DNA of 64,000 nucleotides from Streptomyces sp. ISL-36 (lineage in GTDB: Bacteria > Actinomycetota > Actinomycetes > Streptomycetales > Streptomycetaceae), in contig NZ_JAGGOS010000057.1 of the NCBI RefSeq assembly GCF_018614205.1, positions 384 through 64,383 of the forward strand, written 5' to 3'. Below the pieces are notes generated by a model. It did no database searches. It was not told where the DNA came from and saw only the letters and a list, made by a program, of their open reading frames with translations. Both the position numbers and the translations under genes were made by a program. Numbering within the stretch: the stretch's first letter is position 1; the number at the start of each line of letters is the position of its first letter. Shown in pieces: positions 1-7,788 of the stretch.

Positions 1-985
1 CGGTGTCGGTGTCGGTGTCGGGGACCGGGCGCTGCACCGGGACGGCCCCGGTCTCCCCGATCTGGGCGGCGGCCCGGGCGCCCGCCCGGTAGGCGGCGAT
101 GGCTCCCGCGCGCGCCGCCCGCACGTCGGAGACCGGAGTCGACGGCGGAGTCGGAGCGGGCGCCTGGGGCGGCGCAACGGGCGTCGCCGCCGGAGTCGAT
201 GACGAAGTCGGCGCCGCCGGCTCCGGAGCTCCGGAAAGGCCCTTCGCTGCCGCCGGTCCGTCCCCGGCCGCCGCCTCGATCTCCCTGCGCCCGCGCGCTC
301 CGGGGACGGTGGCACCCGGCGGCGGCTCCTCCTCGCCACGGCCACCGTCACCGGCACCGTGGCCGCCGCCGTATCCCCGCTCGTCCTCCTCCAGGACGGG
401 AACCGGCGCGTAGCCGCAGAGGGCCTCCTCCGCCGCCCCCGCCGCGAGTCCGGTCAGCACCACGCGTCCGTCGTCGCAGACGAGCACCGTGCGGGCGGTG
501 ATGTTGCGATGGGCCCATCCGTGCGCGTGCAGCGCCCGCAGGGCGGTGAGGACGTCCGAGCCGATCTCGGCGGCGCGGTAAGGGCTCAGCGGCCGCTCGT
601 CGAGGAGCGCCGCCAGCGGTGTGGCCGCCACCAGCTCACTGACTATCCACAGCGAACCGGTCTCCGCGAACACGTCGAAGACCTGGTCGAGGCGCGGATG
701 GTCGGGGATCTGGGCGGCAGCCTGCGCCGCCTCGACGGCCCGTCGCACGGCGGGGTCGGCCGGCCGACGGGTCGCCCGGCCCTGGGTGCGGTACGGCGTG
801 TAGCCGGCTCCGTCGTCCTCGACGACCTCGGCGTCGACCACCTCGGGCAACGGAACCTGGCGGACGACAACTTCCTGACCGCTGTAGGTGTCGAAGGCGC
901 GCGTCTCCAGGAGTTCGTACGCGTCCGCGGGCGGCAACGGCAGGCGGTAGCGGTCGGCGAGCACCCTTCCCGCGTAGTCGTCCAC
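1..985 (-). CDS. Kinase-fold protein lacking catalytic residues (partial)
   Basis: The 3' end runs off the window. A GTG start at 985 follows GGGGAGG. Residues ~10-190 resemble a Hanks-type kinase, but all three catalytic landmarks are changed. The beta-3 Lys position reads VVVRQV (Arg42), the HRD loop reads HRN (159-161), and the DFG position reads TGL (178-180). A long Pro/Ala/Ser/Thr linker follows and ends in Asp-Thr repeats at the window edge. It is the next gene downstream of a complete Ser/Thr kinase on the same strand. Inferred role: pseudokinase or scaffold in Ser/Thr phosphosignalling. The part outside the window could carry a sensor or propeller domain. The residue changes are seen directly; the function is inferred. 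Confidence 0.75.
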   Translation of the reverse strand, partial: MDDYAGRVLADRYRLPLPPADAYELLETRAFDTYSGQEVVVRQVPLPEVVDAEVVEDDGAGYTPYRTQGRATRRPADPAVRRAVEAAQAAAQIPDHPRLDQVFDVFAETGSLWIVSELVAATPLAALLDERPLSPYRAAEIGSDVLTALRALHAHGWAHRNITARTVLVCDDGRVVLTGLAAGAAEEALCGYAPVPVLEEDERGYGGGHGAGDGGRGEEEPPPGATVPGARGRREIEAAAGDGPAAAKGLSGAPEPAAPTSSSTPAATPVAPPQAPAPTPPSTPVSDVRAARAGAIAAYRAGARAAAQIGETGAVPVQRPVPDTDTDT

Positions 986-1133
986 GACGCCTCCCCACCG
1001 AGCGCGCTGTCCCCGGGGTTCCCACGGACCCCACGGATCGTACGAAAGCCGTCAATTCCGGTCCGGCCCGGTGCAGTTAACGGCTCTGTTCGGCTGCGTA
1101 CGGTCCGCGACCTCTCACGATACGTGTCGCGGG

Positions 1134-3587
1134 TCAGTCCTTGGGGCTGAACGTGGCGAACGCCGTGTCCCGCAGCGTCCTGCACGCGACGGCGTCCCAC
1201 TCGTCCGCCTTGCAGCTGATCATGATGGAGTAGCCGCGCTTGGCGTCCACCTTGAAGCCCCGGTTGAGGATCCGGACCCGCATGCCGCTCTGGTTCCGCT
1301 CGAACTCCCAGTCGGCGACGGTCGGATAGTTCTTGTACGAGACGGTCCTGATGCCGATGTGGCGGTAGCCGTTGCTGCTCGCGGACACCCCGGCCACGGC
1401 GCCGGCCCACGCGCTGTACGCGTCGTCCTTCGGGCTGTCGTTGAAGTCGACCTGAACACGCGGGAAGCCGCCGTTCGCGTTGAATATCCCGCCGGAGTTC
1501 CGGCCCGCGATGGCGTTGAGCGTGAAGGTCGCCGGCATCGCCATGGAGAAGTGGAACCGGTCGTCGGTCACCATCTTGTACCCGGCGGGCAACTGGGCGC
1601 CGCCCGCCTCCGTACCGCCGGCGCTGGGCTTCGAGGACGGCGTACCGCTCTGCTCGCCCGTACCGCCCGGCTGCTCGCCGCCCTGCTGACCGGGGTCGCT
1701 CGGCGTCCGGCCCTGTTCCTGGCCCTCGCCGTTCCCCGCGGTGGTCCCTGCGGAGGTCGCCTTGTCCCCGGTGCCCTTGCCGCCGCCCTTGGTGTCCGTA
1801 CCGTCCTCGCCGCCGCCCAGCGCGACGGCCAGGATGGTGCCGAGCAGGGCCAGGACCACGACCGCGGCGATGATCACCTGGGTGCGGCGGGGCACCACGT
1901 CCGTGAGCGAGGCACGCGGCTGCACCGGCCGGTTCCCGCCCTGGAGCGGCTCCGGCTTCGGCCTGGCCTTCTGTTCGGGCTTCACCGCGGCTGCCGCGTC
2001 GCGTACGGACTTCAGCGCCCCGCGCACCCGCTCGGCGGCCGCATCGGCGGGCTTCTCCTTCACGGAGGGCGCGAACGGCGGCGCGGCAGGCAGCGGCGGC
2101 AGCGGAACGACGCGCGTGGCCTCTGGCGACGGCTCGGGTTCGAAGACCGGCGCGGGCGCGTCGAGCACGGCCTTGAGCAGCACGCGCGCGCCGGCGTCGT
2201 CGAGCCGCTGCGCGGGGTCCTTGGCGAGCAGGCCGTAGATGACCTTCTCCAGCAGGGGCCCGGCGTTCTTCGGCGGGTCGACGGGCTCGGTCATCACGGC
2301 GGTCAGGGTCGCGATGGCGGAACCCTTGTCGTACGGCGGGCTGCCCTCGACGCTCGCGTACAGCAGTCCGCCCAGCGACCACATGTCGGCGGCCGGTCCG
2401 GGCTTGTGGCCACGGGCCCGCTCGGGCGAGATGTAGGAGGGCGCGCCGACGAGCATGCCGGTGGAGGTGATCGACGGGTCGCCCTCGACCTGGGCGATGC
2501 CGAAGTCGGTGAGGACGACACGGCCGTCCTCGGCGATCAGTACGTTGGACGGCTTCACGTCGCGGTGCAGGATGCCCTCGCGGTGCGCCGAGCGCAGCAC
2601 GTCGAGGATGGCGAGGCCGACCTCGGCGGCGCGGTGGGGCGTCAGGGTGCCGTCCTCCCGGACGGCGTCCGCGAGGGACTTGCCCTCGATCAGCTCCATG
2701 ACGATCCACGGCCGGTCGTCCTCGTCGACGACGTCGTAGACGGTGACGGCGCCGTTGTTCCGGATCCGGGCGATGGCCTTCGCCTCGCGCAGGGTCCGGG
2801 TGATGAGGCGTCGCTTCTCGTCCTCGTCGATGCTGTTGGGGAAGCGCAGCTCCTTGACGGCGACGGTCCGCCCGAGCGTTTCGTCGACCGCGCGCCACAC
2901 CGTGCCCATGCCGCCGCGTCCGAGCACCCCGTCGAGCCGGTAGCGCCCGGCGAGCAGCCGCCCTTCGGCCGTCGCCCCGGCGCCGGCCTTCCCGGAGCGC
3001 CCCGCGCCCGCGCCCTTCCTGAGCCCCTGCCCCGCGCTCGGGGCACGCACCGGCTCGGCACCGGCCGAGCGGCCGTCGGAACGCACCGCGTCCGAGGCCC
3101 CGGCGCCCGAGGGAACGGCGCCCGAGGGAACGGCGTCCGAAGGAACGGCGTCCGAGGGAAGCGACTTCGACGGCACGGCATCCGACGGCTCCGAACCCGA
3201 CGGAACGGCGTCCTCCGGCACAGCACCCGAGGGAACGCCATCCGAGGGCTTCGAACCCGACGGCGCGGAGCCCGAAGGCTTCGCGCCCGAAGGCTTCGCC
3301 GCCGAGCCCGCCTCGGCCTCCGGCTTCGAGGCCGGCGCCTCGCCGGACCGCGCCGCGCCGGGCACCTTCCCCGACCCGCCGTCCGTGGCCCCGGCACCGC
3401 CGTCGCCGGCGGCGTCGCCGACACTCTCGGCGCTGCTCGTCGTGTCCGTCCTCGGGCCGGAGCCCGCGTCCGACTCCGCCTCACGGGCCGCCGGCACCAC
3501 ACCCCGGTCGCTGTCGGTTCCGGCTCCCGCCCCGGCGTCCCGCCGAGGGTCCCGCGCCGTGTCCCGCGACTGCTCCGCCTCCGACAT
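1134..3587 (-). CDS. Membrane-anchored Ser/Thr protein kinase (PknB-like)
   Basis: 817 residues. ATG at 3587 follows AGAGGGGA. Residues 1-210 are a low-complexity Pro/Ser/Ala region with pentapeptide repeats of the form (S/D)AVPS around 95-170. The kinase domain (~211-475) is intact: glycine loop GRGGMGTV, catalytic Lys245 in AVKEL, HRDVKPSN with Asp343, and DFG at 361-363. One transmembrane helix lies at ~570-590. An extracellular Gly/Ser/Thr linker and a C-terminal globular domain of ~170 residues with two Cys follow. It probably phosphorylates cytosolic targets in response to an external signal read by the C-terminal domain. The downstream kinase-like gene on the same strand lacks catalytic residues, so the two may work as a pair. 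Substrates are unknown. Confidence 0.9.
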   Translation of the reverse strand: MSEAEQSRDTARDPRRDAGAGAGTDSDRGVVPAAREAESDAGSGPRTDTTSSAESVGDAAGDGGAGATDGGSGKVPGAARSGEAPASKPEAEAGSAAKPSGAKPSGSAPSGSKPSDGVPSGAVPEDAVPSGSEPSDAVPSKSLPSDAVPSDAVPSGAVPSGAGASDAVRSDGRSAGAEPVRAPSAGQGLRKGAGAGRSGKAGAGATAEGRLLAGRYRLDGVLGRGGMGTVWRAVDETLGRTVAVKELRFPNSIDEDEKRRLITRTLREAKAIARIRNNGAVTVYDVVDEDDRPWIVMELIEGKSLADAVREDGTLTPHRAAEVGLAILDVLRSAHREGILHRDVKPSNVLIAEDGRVVLTDFGIAQVEGDPSITSTGMLVGAPSYISPERARGHKPGPAADMWSLGGLLYASVEGSPPYDKGSAIATLTAVMTEPVDPPKNAGPLLEKVIYGLLAKDPAQRLDDAGARVLLKAVLDAPAPVFEPEPSPEATRVVPLPPLPAAPPFAPSVKEKPADAAAERVRGALKSVRDAAAAVKPEQKARPKPEPLQGGNRPVQPRASLTDVVPRRTQVIIAAVVVLALLGTILAVALGGGEDGTDTKGGGKGTGDKATSAGTTAGNGEGQEQGRTPSDPGQQGGEQPGGTGEQSGTPSSKPSAGGTEAGGAQLPAGYKMVTDDRFHFSMAMPATFTLNAIAGRNSGGIFNANGGFPRVQVDFNDSPKDDAYSAWAGAVAGVSASSNGYRHIGIRTVSYKNYPTVADWEFERNQSGMRVRILNRGFKVDAKRGYSIMISCKADEWDAVACRTLRDTAFATFSPKD

Positions 3588-3891
3588 GCGTCCCCTCTGC
3601 GATCCCTGATCTTCGCCCGCGCTGCCGCTTCCCGCGCGATGCGGTAACCCGCCCTGGAAGAGAGCCCATTGTCTCTCACCCCAGGACCGATGCCGCTCCC
3701 GGGTCCGCACTCCGAGAGGACGGCCCCTGGGGAAAGCGCTCCCATCAAGCCACCCGACGCGCAGCCACCCCCTGAAGGTTCCCCGGCCCGTACCGACAGG
3801 ATGCCGCACCCGCCGGCGAACGCGCTCCTTGGAGGGACGACTTGACGGCCCGTCCCCCGGTCGGCGGAGCCTGCGGTGTCCCGACGTCCGG
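3588..3891. other. Intergenic region, no gene seen
   Basis: 304 bases between the kinase start and the glpD stop, both on the minus strand. The kinase promoter must lie here or within glpD. I see no convincing small ORF, repeat or strong hairpin. Confidence 0.5.
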
Positions 3892-5598
3892 TCAGATCGG
3901 CACGATGTCCGGTGCCCCGAGCCGCGCCGCGTCCGCCGTCAGGTCGTCCGGCTGCCGCTGCGACTCGCGCTCCGCCTCCACCCGCTTCTCGTAGTGCTCC
4001 ACCTCCTTGTCGATCTGGCGGTCGTCCCAGCCCAGGACCGGCGCCATGAGCTCCGCGCACTCCCGTGCGCTCCGCGTCCCCCGGTCGAAGGTCTCGATCG
4101 AGATCCGGGTCCGCCGGGTCAGGACGTCGTCGAGGTGCCGGGCCCCTTCGTGCGAGGCGGCGTAGACGATCTCGGCGCGCAGATAGTCCTCGGCACAGGC
4201 GAGGGGTTCGCCGAGCCCCGGATCGGCGGCGATCAGCTCCAGGACCTCCTCCGTCAGGGCTCCGTATCGGTTGAGCAGATGCTCGACCCGTACGACGTGG
4301 AGGCCGGTCCGCGCGGCGATCCTGGCCCGGGCGTTCCACAGCGCCTTGTAGCCCTCGGCGCCGAGGAGCGGTACGTCCTCCGTGACACAGTCGGCGACCC
4401 GCTGGTCGAGCGCGTGCACGGCCTCGTCGACGGCGTCCTTGGCCATCACCCGGTAGGTGGTGTACTTGCCGCCGGCGACGACGACCAGACCGGGGACGGG
4501 GTGGGCGACGGTGTGTTCCCGCGAGAGTTTGCTGGTGGCGTCCGACTCTCCGGCCAGCAGGGGCCGCAGCCCCGCGTACACCCCCTGGACGTCGTCCCTG
4601 CCGAGCGGAACGGCCAGGACGCTGTTCACATGTTCGAGCAGATAGTCGATGTCGGCGCTGGATGCGGCCGGATGGGCCTTGTCCAGGTCCCAGTCGGTGT
4701 CCGTGGTGCCCACGATCCAGTGCCGTCCCCACGGGATCACGAAGAGCACGGACTTCTCGGTGCGCAGGATCAGTCCGGTGTTCGAGTGGATCCGGTCCTT
4801 GGGGACCACCAGGTGGATGCCCTTCGACGCCCGTACGTGGAACTGCCCCCGCTCCCCGATGAGGGCCTGGGTGTCGTCCGTCCACACCCCGGTCGCGTTC
4901 ACGATCTGCTTGGCGTGGATCTCGTACTCGCCGCCCGCCTCGACGTCCTGCACCCGGGCGCCGACGACGCGTTCCCCCTCGCGCAGGAAGCCGACCACCC
5001 GCGCACGGTTGGCGACCTGCGCTCCGTAGCTCGCCGCCGTACGAACCAGTGTGGTGACGAAGCGGGCATCGTCCATCTGGGCGTCGTAGTACTGCAACGC
5101 GCCCACCAGGGCGTCCTTCTTCAGGCAGGGCGCCACCCGCAGCGCGTGCCGCCGCGAGAGGTGGCGGTGGACCGGCAGGCCTCTGCCGTGGCCCGAAGAC
5201 ACCGACATCGCGTCGTACAGCGCGACGCCCGAGCCCGCGTACAGCCGCTCCCAGCCCTTGTGCTGCAAGGGGTAGAGGAAGGGCACCGGCTTCACCAGAT
5301 GGGGTGCGAGCCGCTCCAGGAGGAGCCCGCGCTCCTTCAGCGCCTCCCGTACCAGCGCGAAGTCCAGCATCTCCAGATAGCGCAGGCCGCCGTGGATCAG
5401 CTTGCTCGACCGGCTCGACGTGCCGGACGCCCAGTCGCGGGCCTCCACCAGACCGGTCGAGAGTCCTCTCGTGACCGCGTCGAGGGCGGTCCCGGCGCCG
5501 ACCACTCCGGCGCCCACGACCAGCACGTCCAGTTCACGCTCGGCCATCGCCGCGAGCGCTTCCGCGCGCTCGGCGGGTCCCAGTGTCGCTGTCCTCAC
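3892..5598 (-). CDS. glpD: Aerobic glycerol-3-phosphate dehydrogenase
   Basis: 568 residues from a GTG at 5598 preceded by GGGAGG. An upstream in-frame ATG (5742) would add 48 unsupported residues. It oxidises sn-glycerol-3-phosphate to dihydroxyacetone phosphate with FAD, feeding electrons to quinone at the membrane. The N-terminal Rossmann motif is VVGAGVVGAG, followed by the GTSSRSSKLIHGGLRYLE signature of the FAD-dependent family. The C-terminal DAO_C-like domain is present. Length fits the family. No glpF or glpK is adjacent, so it is not in the classical glp operon and is probably one of more than one GlpD in the genome. The upstream region carries two DnaA-box-like sequences. Confidence 0.93.
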   Translation of the reverse strand: MRTATLGPAERAEALAAMAERELDVLVVGAGVVGAGTALDAVTRGLSTGLVEARDWASGTSSRSSKLIHGGLRYLEMLDFALVREALKERGLLLERLAPHLVKPVPFLYPLQHKGWERLYAGSGVALYDAMSVSSGHGRGLPVHRHLSRRHALRVAPCLKKDALVGALQYYDAQMDDARFVTTLVRTAASYGAQVANRARVVGFLREGERVVGARVQDVEAGGEYEIHAKQIVNATGVWTDDTQALIGERGQFHVRASKGIHLVVPKDRIHSNTGLILRTEKSVLFVIPWGRHWIVGTTDTDWDLDKAHPAASSADIDYLLEHVNSVLAVPLGRDDVQGVYAGLRPLLAGESDATSKLSREHTVAHPVPGLVVVAGGKYTTYRVMAKDAVDEAVHALDQRVADCVTEDVPLLGAEGYKALWNARARIAARTGLHVVRVEHLLNRYGALTEEVLELIAADPGLGEPLACAEDYLRAEIVYAASHEGARHLDDVLTRRTRISIETFDRGTRSARECAELMAPVLGWDDRQIDKEVEHYEKRVEAERESQRQPDDLTADAARLGAPDIVPI

Positions 5599-5670
5599 CG
5601 CTGCCTCCCGTCGTCCCCCCGTGTGGTCGGGCTCACAGTCGATTCTGTCCCGGGTGTCCGACTTCAGCCA

Positions 5671-5701
5671 CCGCCTGTGGATAACGCCGCCTGTGGATAA
5701 C
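5671..5701. promoter_or_regulatory. Tandem DnaA-box-like direct repeat
   Basis: Two identical 15-base copies start at 5671 and 5687, a 16-base period. Each contains TGTGGATAA, the reverse complement of the classical DnaA box TTATCCACA. They lie 73-103 bases upstream of the glpD start and ~140 bases upstream of the divergent dehydrogenase. Streptomyces oriC boxes are usually TTGTCCACA, so DnaA binding is inferred. Confidence 0.45.
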
Positions 5702-5837
5702 ACTCGGCGACCTTCGACCTCACAATGCGGCATATCGGTCATATTTACGCCTAGTCTGACATTGCGCTCGACCCGTTCTGTCCACCGGGCTTGCGCTTCT
5801 CGTCCCCTCCGGCTACTGGGAAGGACGGCCCACCCTC

Positions 5838-7079
5838 ATGCCCGCTGATCTCGCCGTCATCGGCCTCGGCCACCACGGACTCCCCCTCGCCCAGGCCGCC
5901 ATCGCCGCCGGCATCGACACCGTCGGCTACGACACCGACCCCCGCCCCGTCGCCGAACTCGCCGCCGGCCGCCCGCCGGTCGACGGCTCGCTCACCGCGT
6001 CGGAGATCCGCCGGATGCTCTCGGGGGGCTTCCGGCCCGCCACCAGCCCCGCCGAACTCGGCAGGGTCCGCACGGCCGTCATCTGCGCCCCGACCCCGCC
6101 CGGCCCCGACCGCGCCCTCGACCTCACCGGGGTCACCGACGCCGCCCGCGCCCTCGCCACCCGACTGCGGCCCCACACCACGGTCCTGCTGGAGTCCCCC
6201 GTTCCTCCCGGCACCACCGAGGGCCTGCTGCGCGGCCTCCTCGAAGAAGGCTCCGGCCTGCGGGCGGGCCGTGACTTCCACCTCGCCTACTCCCCCGGCC
6301 GCCTCGACCCCGGCAGCCGCACCCGCGGCTTCGCCGGAACCCCCAAGGTCATCGGAGGCCTCACTCCCGCCTGCACCGAATCCGCCGCCGCCTTCTACGG
6401 CCGACTCACCGACAAGGTGGTACGCGCGCGTGGCCCGCGCGAGGCCGAGACGGTCAAGCTCCTGGAGACCAACTTCCGGCACGTCAACATCGCCCTGGTC
6501 AACGAGATGGCGGTGCTCTGCCACGAACTCGGCGTCGACCTGTGGGACGTCATCCGCTGCGCCGAGACCAAGCCCTTCGGCTTCCAGGCCTTCCGGCCCG
6601 GTCCCGGCGTGGGCGGCCACGGCGTCCCCGTCGACACCATCGGCACCCACCGCCCGCTGCGCATGGTCGAACTGGCGAGCCAGGTCAACGAGCGCATGCC
6701 GCAGTACGTCATCCAGCGCTGCGCGACCCTCCTCAACGAGCACGGCAAGTCGGCGCGGGGCGCCCGGGTCCTTCTGCTCGGCATCACGTACAAACCCGAT
6801 CTCGCCGACCGCGAGAGTTCCCCCGCCGACGAGATCGCCCGCCGCCTGATGGATCTGGGCGCCGTGGTCAGCTACCACGACCCGTACGTCCCGGACTGGC
6901 GTGTCCGCGACCTCCCCGTCCCCCGCGCGGACTCCCTCTACGAGGCCGCCGCGCACGCCGACCTGACGGTCCTTCTGCAGCACCACCGCACCTACGACCT
7001 CCAGGGCCTGGCGGTGAAGGCCCAACTCCTCCTGGACACCCGCGGCGCCACCCCGGCGGGCGCGGCACACCGCCTGTGA
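5838..7079 (+). CDS. UDP-glucose/GDP-mannose dehydrogenase-family protein lacking catalytic Cys
   Basis: 413 residues. It has the three-domain layout of nucleotide-sugar 6-dehydrogenases (WecC/UDP-ManNAc DH type). The N-terminal NAD site reads VIGLGHHGLPLAQA in place of the usual GLGYVGLP. The central domain contains ETNFRHVNIALVNE. The C-terminal UDP-binding domain has LLGITYKPD..DRESSP. The active-site loop reads GPGVGGHGVPVD (residues 255-266). The family has Cys where Gly262 stands (GGHCIPVD); that Cys forms the thiohemiacetal and thioester in the four-electron oxidation. As read, the protein should not complete oxidation to a uronate. It may be a two-electron enzyme, a binding protein or a decaying paralogue. 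No glycosyltransferase gene is adjacent. Confidence 0.85.
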   Translation: MPADLAVIGLGHHGLPLAQAAIAAGIDTVGYDTDPRPVAELAAGRPPVDGSLTASEIRRMLSGGFRPATSPAELGRVRTAVICAPTPPGPDRALDLTGVTDAARALATRLRPHTTVLLESPVPPGTTEGLLRGLLEEGSGLRAGRDFHLAYSPGRLDPGSRTRGFAGTPKVIGGLTPACTESAAAFYGRLTDKVVRARGPREAETVKLLETNFRHVNIALVNEMAVLCHELGVDLWDVIRCAETKPFGFQAFRPGPGVGGHGVPVDTIGTHRPLRMVELASQVNERMPQYVIQRCATLLNEHGKSARGARVLLLGITYKPDLADRESSPADEIARRLMDLGAVVSYHDPYVPDWRVRDLPVPRADSLYEAAAHADLTVLLQHHRTYDLQGLAVKAQLLLDTRGATPAGAAHRL

Positions 7080-7171
7080 GAATCCCCCGGCCGGTTGTCG
7101 GAGCGGGCTGCTAGTCTCCGGGCCTCTCGTTCGCACAGTCGTGCGCAACCGTCCCTGGGGGGATCCACAGC

Positions 7172-7663
7172 ATGAGCCAGCCCGTTCCGCCGCCCGGCAA
7201 CCCGTTCGCCGAGGGCGCGACGCCCACGCCGTACCCGATGGCCCCGCCGCCGGCACCCGCCCGCGACAACGTGGGGCTGGGTCTCGTCGCCGCCCTCGTC
7301 GCCGCGCTCGTCGCCGGCGGTGTGTACGGCGGTATCGCCGGAGCCGTCGAGCGCGAGATCGGCTGGGCCGCGATCGGCGTCGGCTTCCTCGTCGGCTTCG
7401 CCGCCGGCAAGGTCGGCGGCCGCAACCCGGTCCTGCCGGTCGTCAGCGCCGTGCTCTCCCTCGGTGCCGTGTACTGCGGGCAGCTCGTCGCCATCGCGAT
7501 CCTCGGAGGCAAGGAGCTGAACATCCCCGCCACGGAGATGTTCTTCGAGCACTTCGACATGCTCACGGAGGTGTGGGGCGAGAGCAAGGACGCCATGACG
7601 TTCCTGTTCTTCGCGCTCGCCGCGTTCGCCGCGTTCTCCGGCTCCAAGAAGGCCGCCCAGTAG
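7172..7663 (+). CDS. Small integral membrane protein, unknown function
   Basis: 163 residues; ATG preceded by a GGGGGG tract at suitable distance. The first ~30 residues are Pro-rich and cytosolic-looking. Hydrophobic stretches follow at about 33-55, 63-78 and 85-112. An acidic stretch (FFEHFDMLTEVWGE) and a last hydrophobic segment (FLFFALAAFAAF) end in a basic tail. I do not recognise a family. It follows the dehydrogenase homologue by 92 bases on the same strand and may be co-transcribed. A 13-bp tandem array and a long terminator hairpin lie directly after the stop. Confidence 0.75.
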   Translation: MSQPVPPPGNPFAEGATPTPYPMAPPPAPARDNVGLGLVAALVAALVAGGVYGGIAGAVEREIGWAAIGVGFLVGFAAGKVGGRNPVLPVVSAVLSLGAVYCGQLVAIAILGGKELNIPATEMFFEHFDMLTEVWGESKDAMTFLFFALAAFAAFSGSKKAAQ

Positions 7664-7669
7664 CAGCGG

Positions 7670-7747
7670 TACACACAGCCCGTACAGACGGCACGTAGAC
7701 GCAGCCCCTACACGCAGCGCGTTCACGGAGCCCATACACGGCGAGGG
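7670..7747. repeat. 13-bp tandem repeat, six copies, after stop codon
   Basis: Units begin at 7670, 7683, 7696, 7709, 7722 and 7735, of the form TACACGCAGCCCG with 2-5 substitutions. The first unit starts 7 bases after the TAG at 7661-7663. The last runs into the terminator stem. Confidence 0.8.
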
Positions 7748-7777
7748 CCCGCACCGTCCGGTGCGGGCCCTCGCCGT
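7738..7777. terminator. Bidirectional terminator hairpin
   Basis: An 18-bp perfect stem (7738-7755 with 7760-7777) and a 4-base loop GTCC. It sits between the convergent membrane-protein gene and guaB3. No U-tract, as is usual in Streptomyces. Confidence 0.85.
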
Positions 7778-7788
7778 ACTTCGTGGAC

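Noticed and set aside
643..2898. Long minus-strand ORF (751 codons) across two kinase genes
   Set aside because: Arg-rich out-of-frame shadow of the real kinase frames; no motifs or ribosome site.
2690..4885. 731-codon minus-strand ORF across the kinase-glpD boundary
   Set aside because: Arg/Pro-rich shadow typical of high-GC DNA; glpD and the kinase have clear family motifs in other frames.
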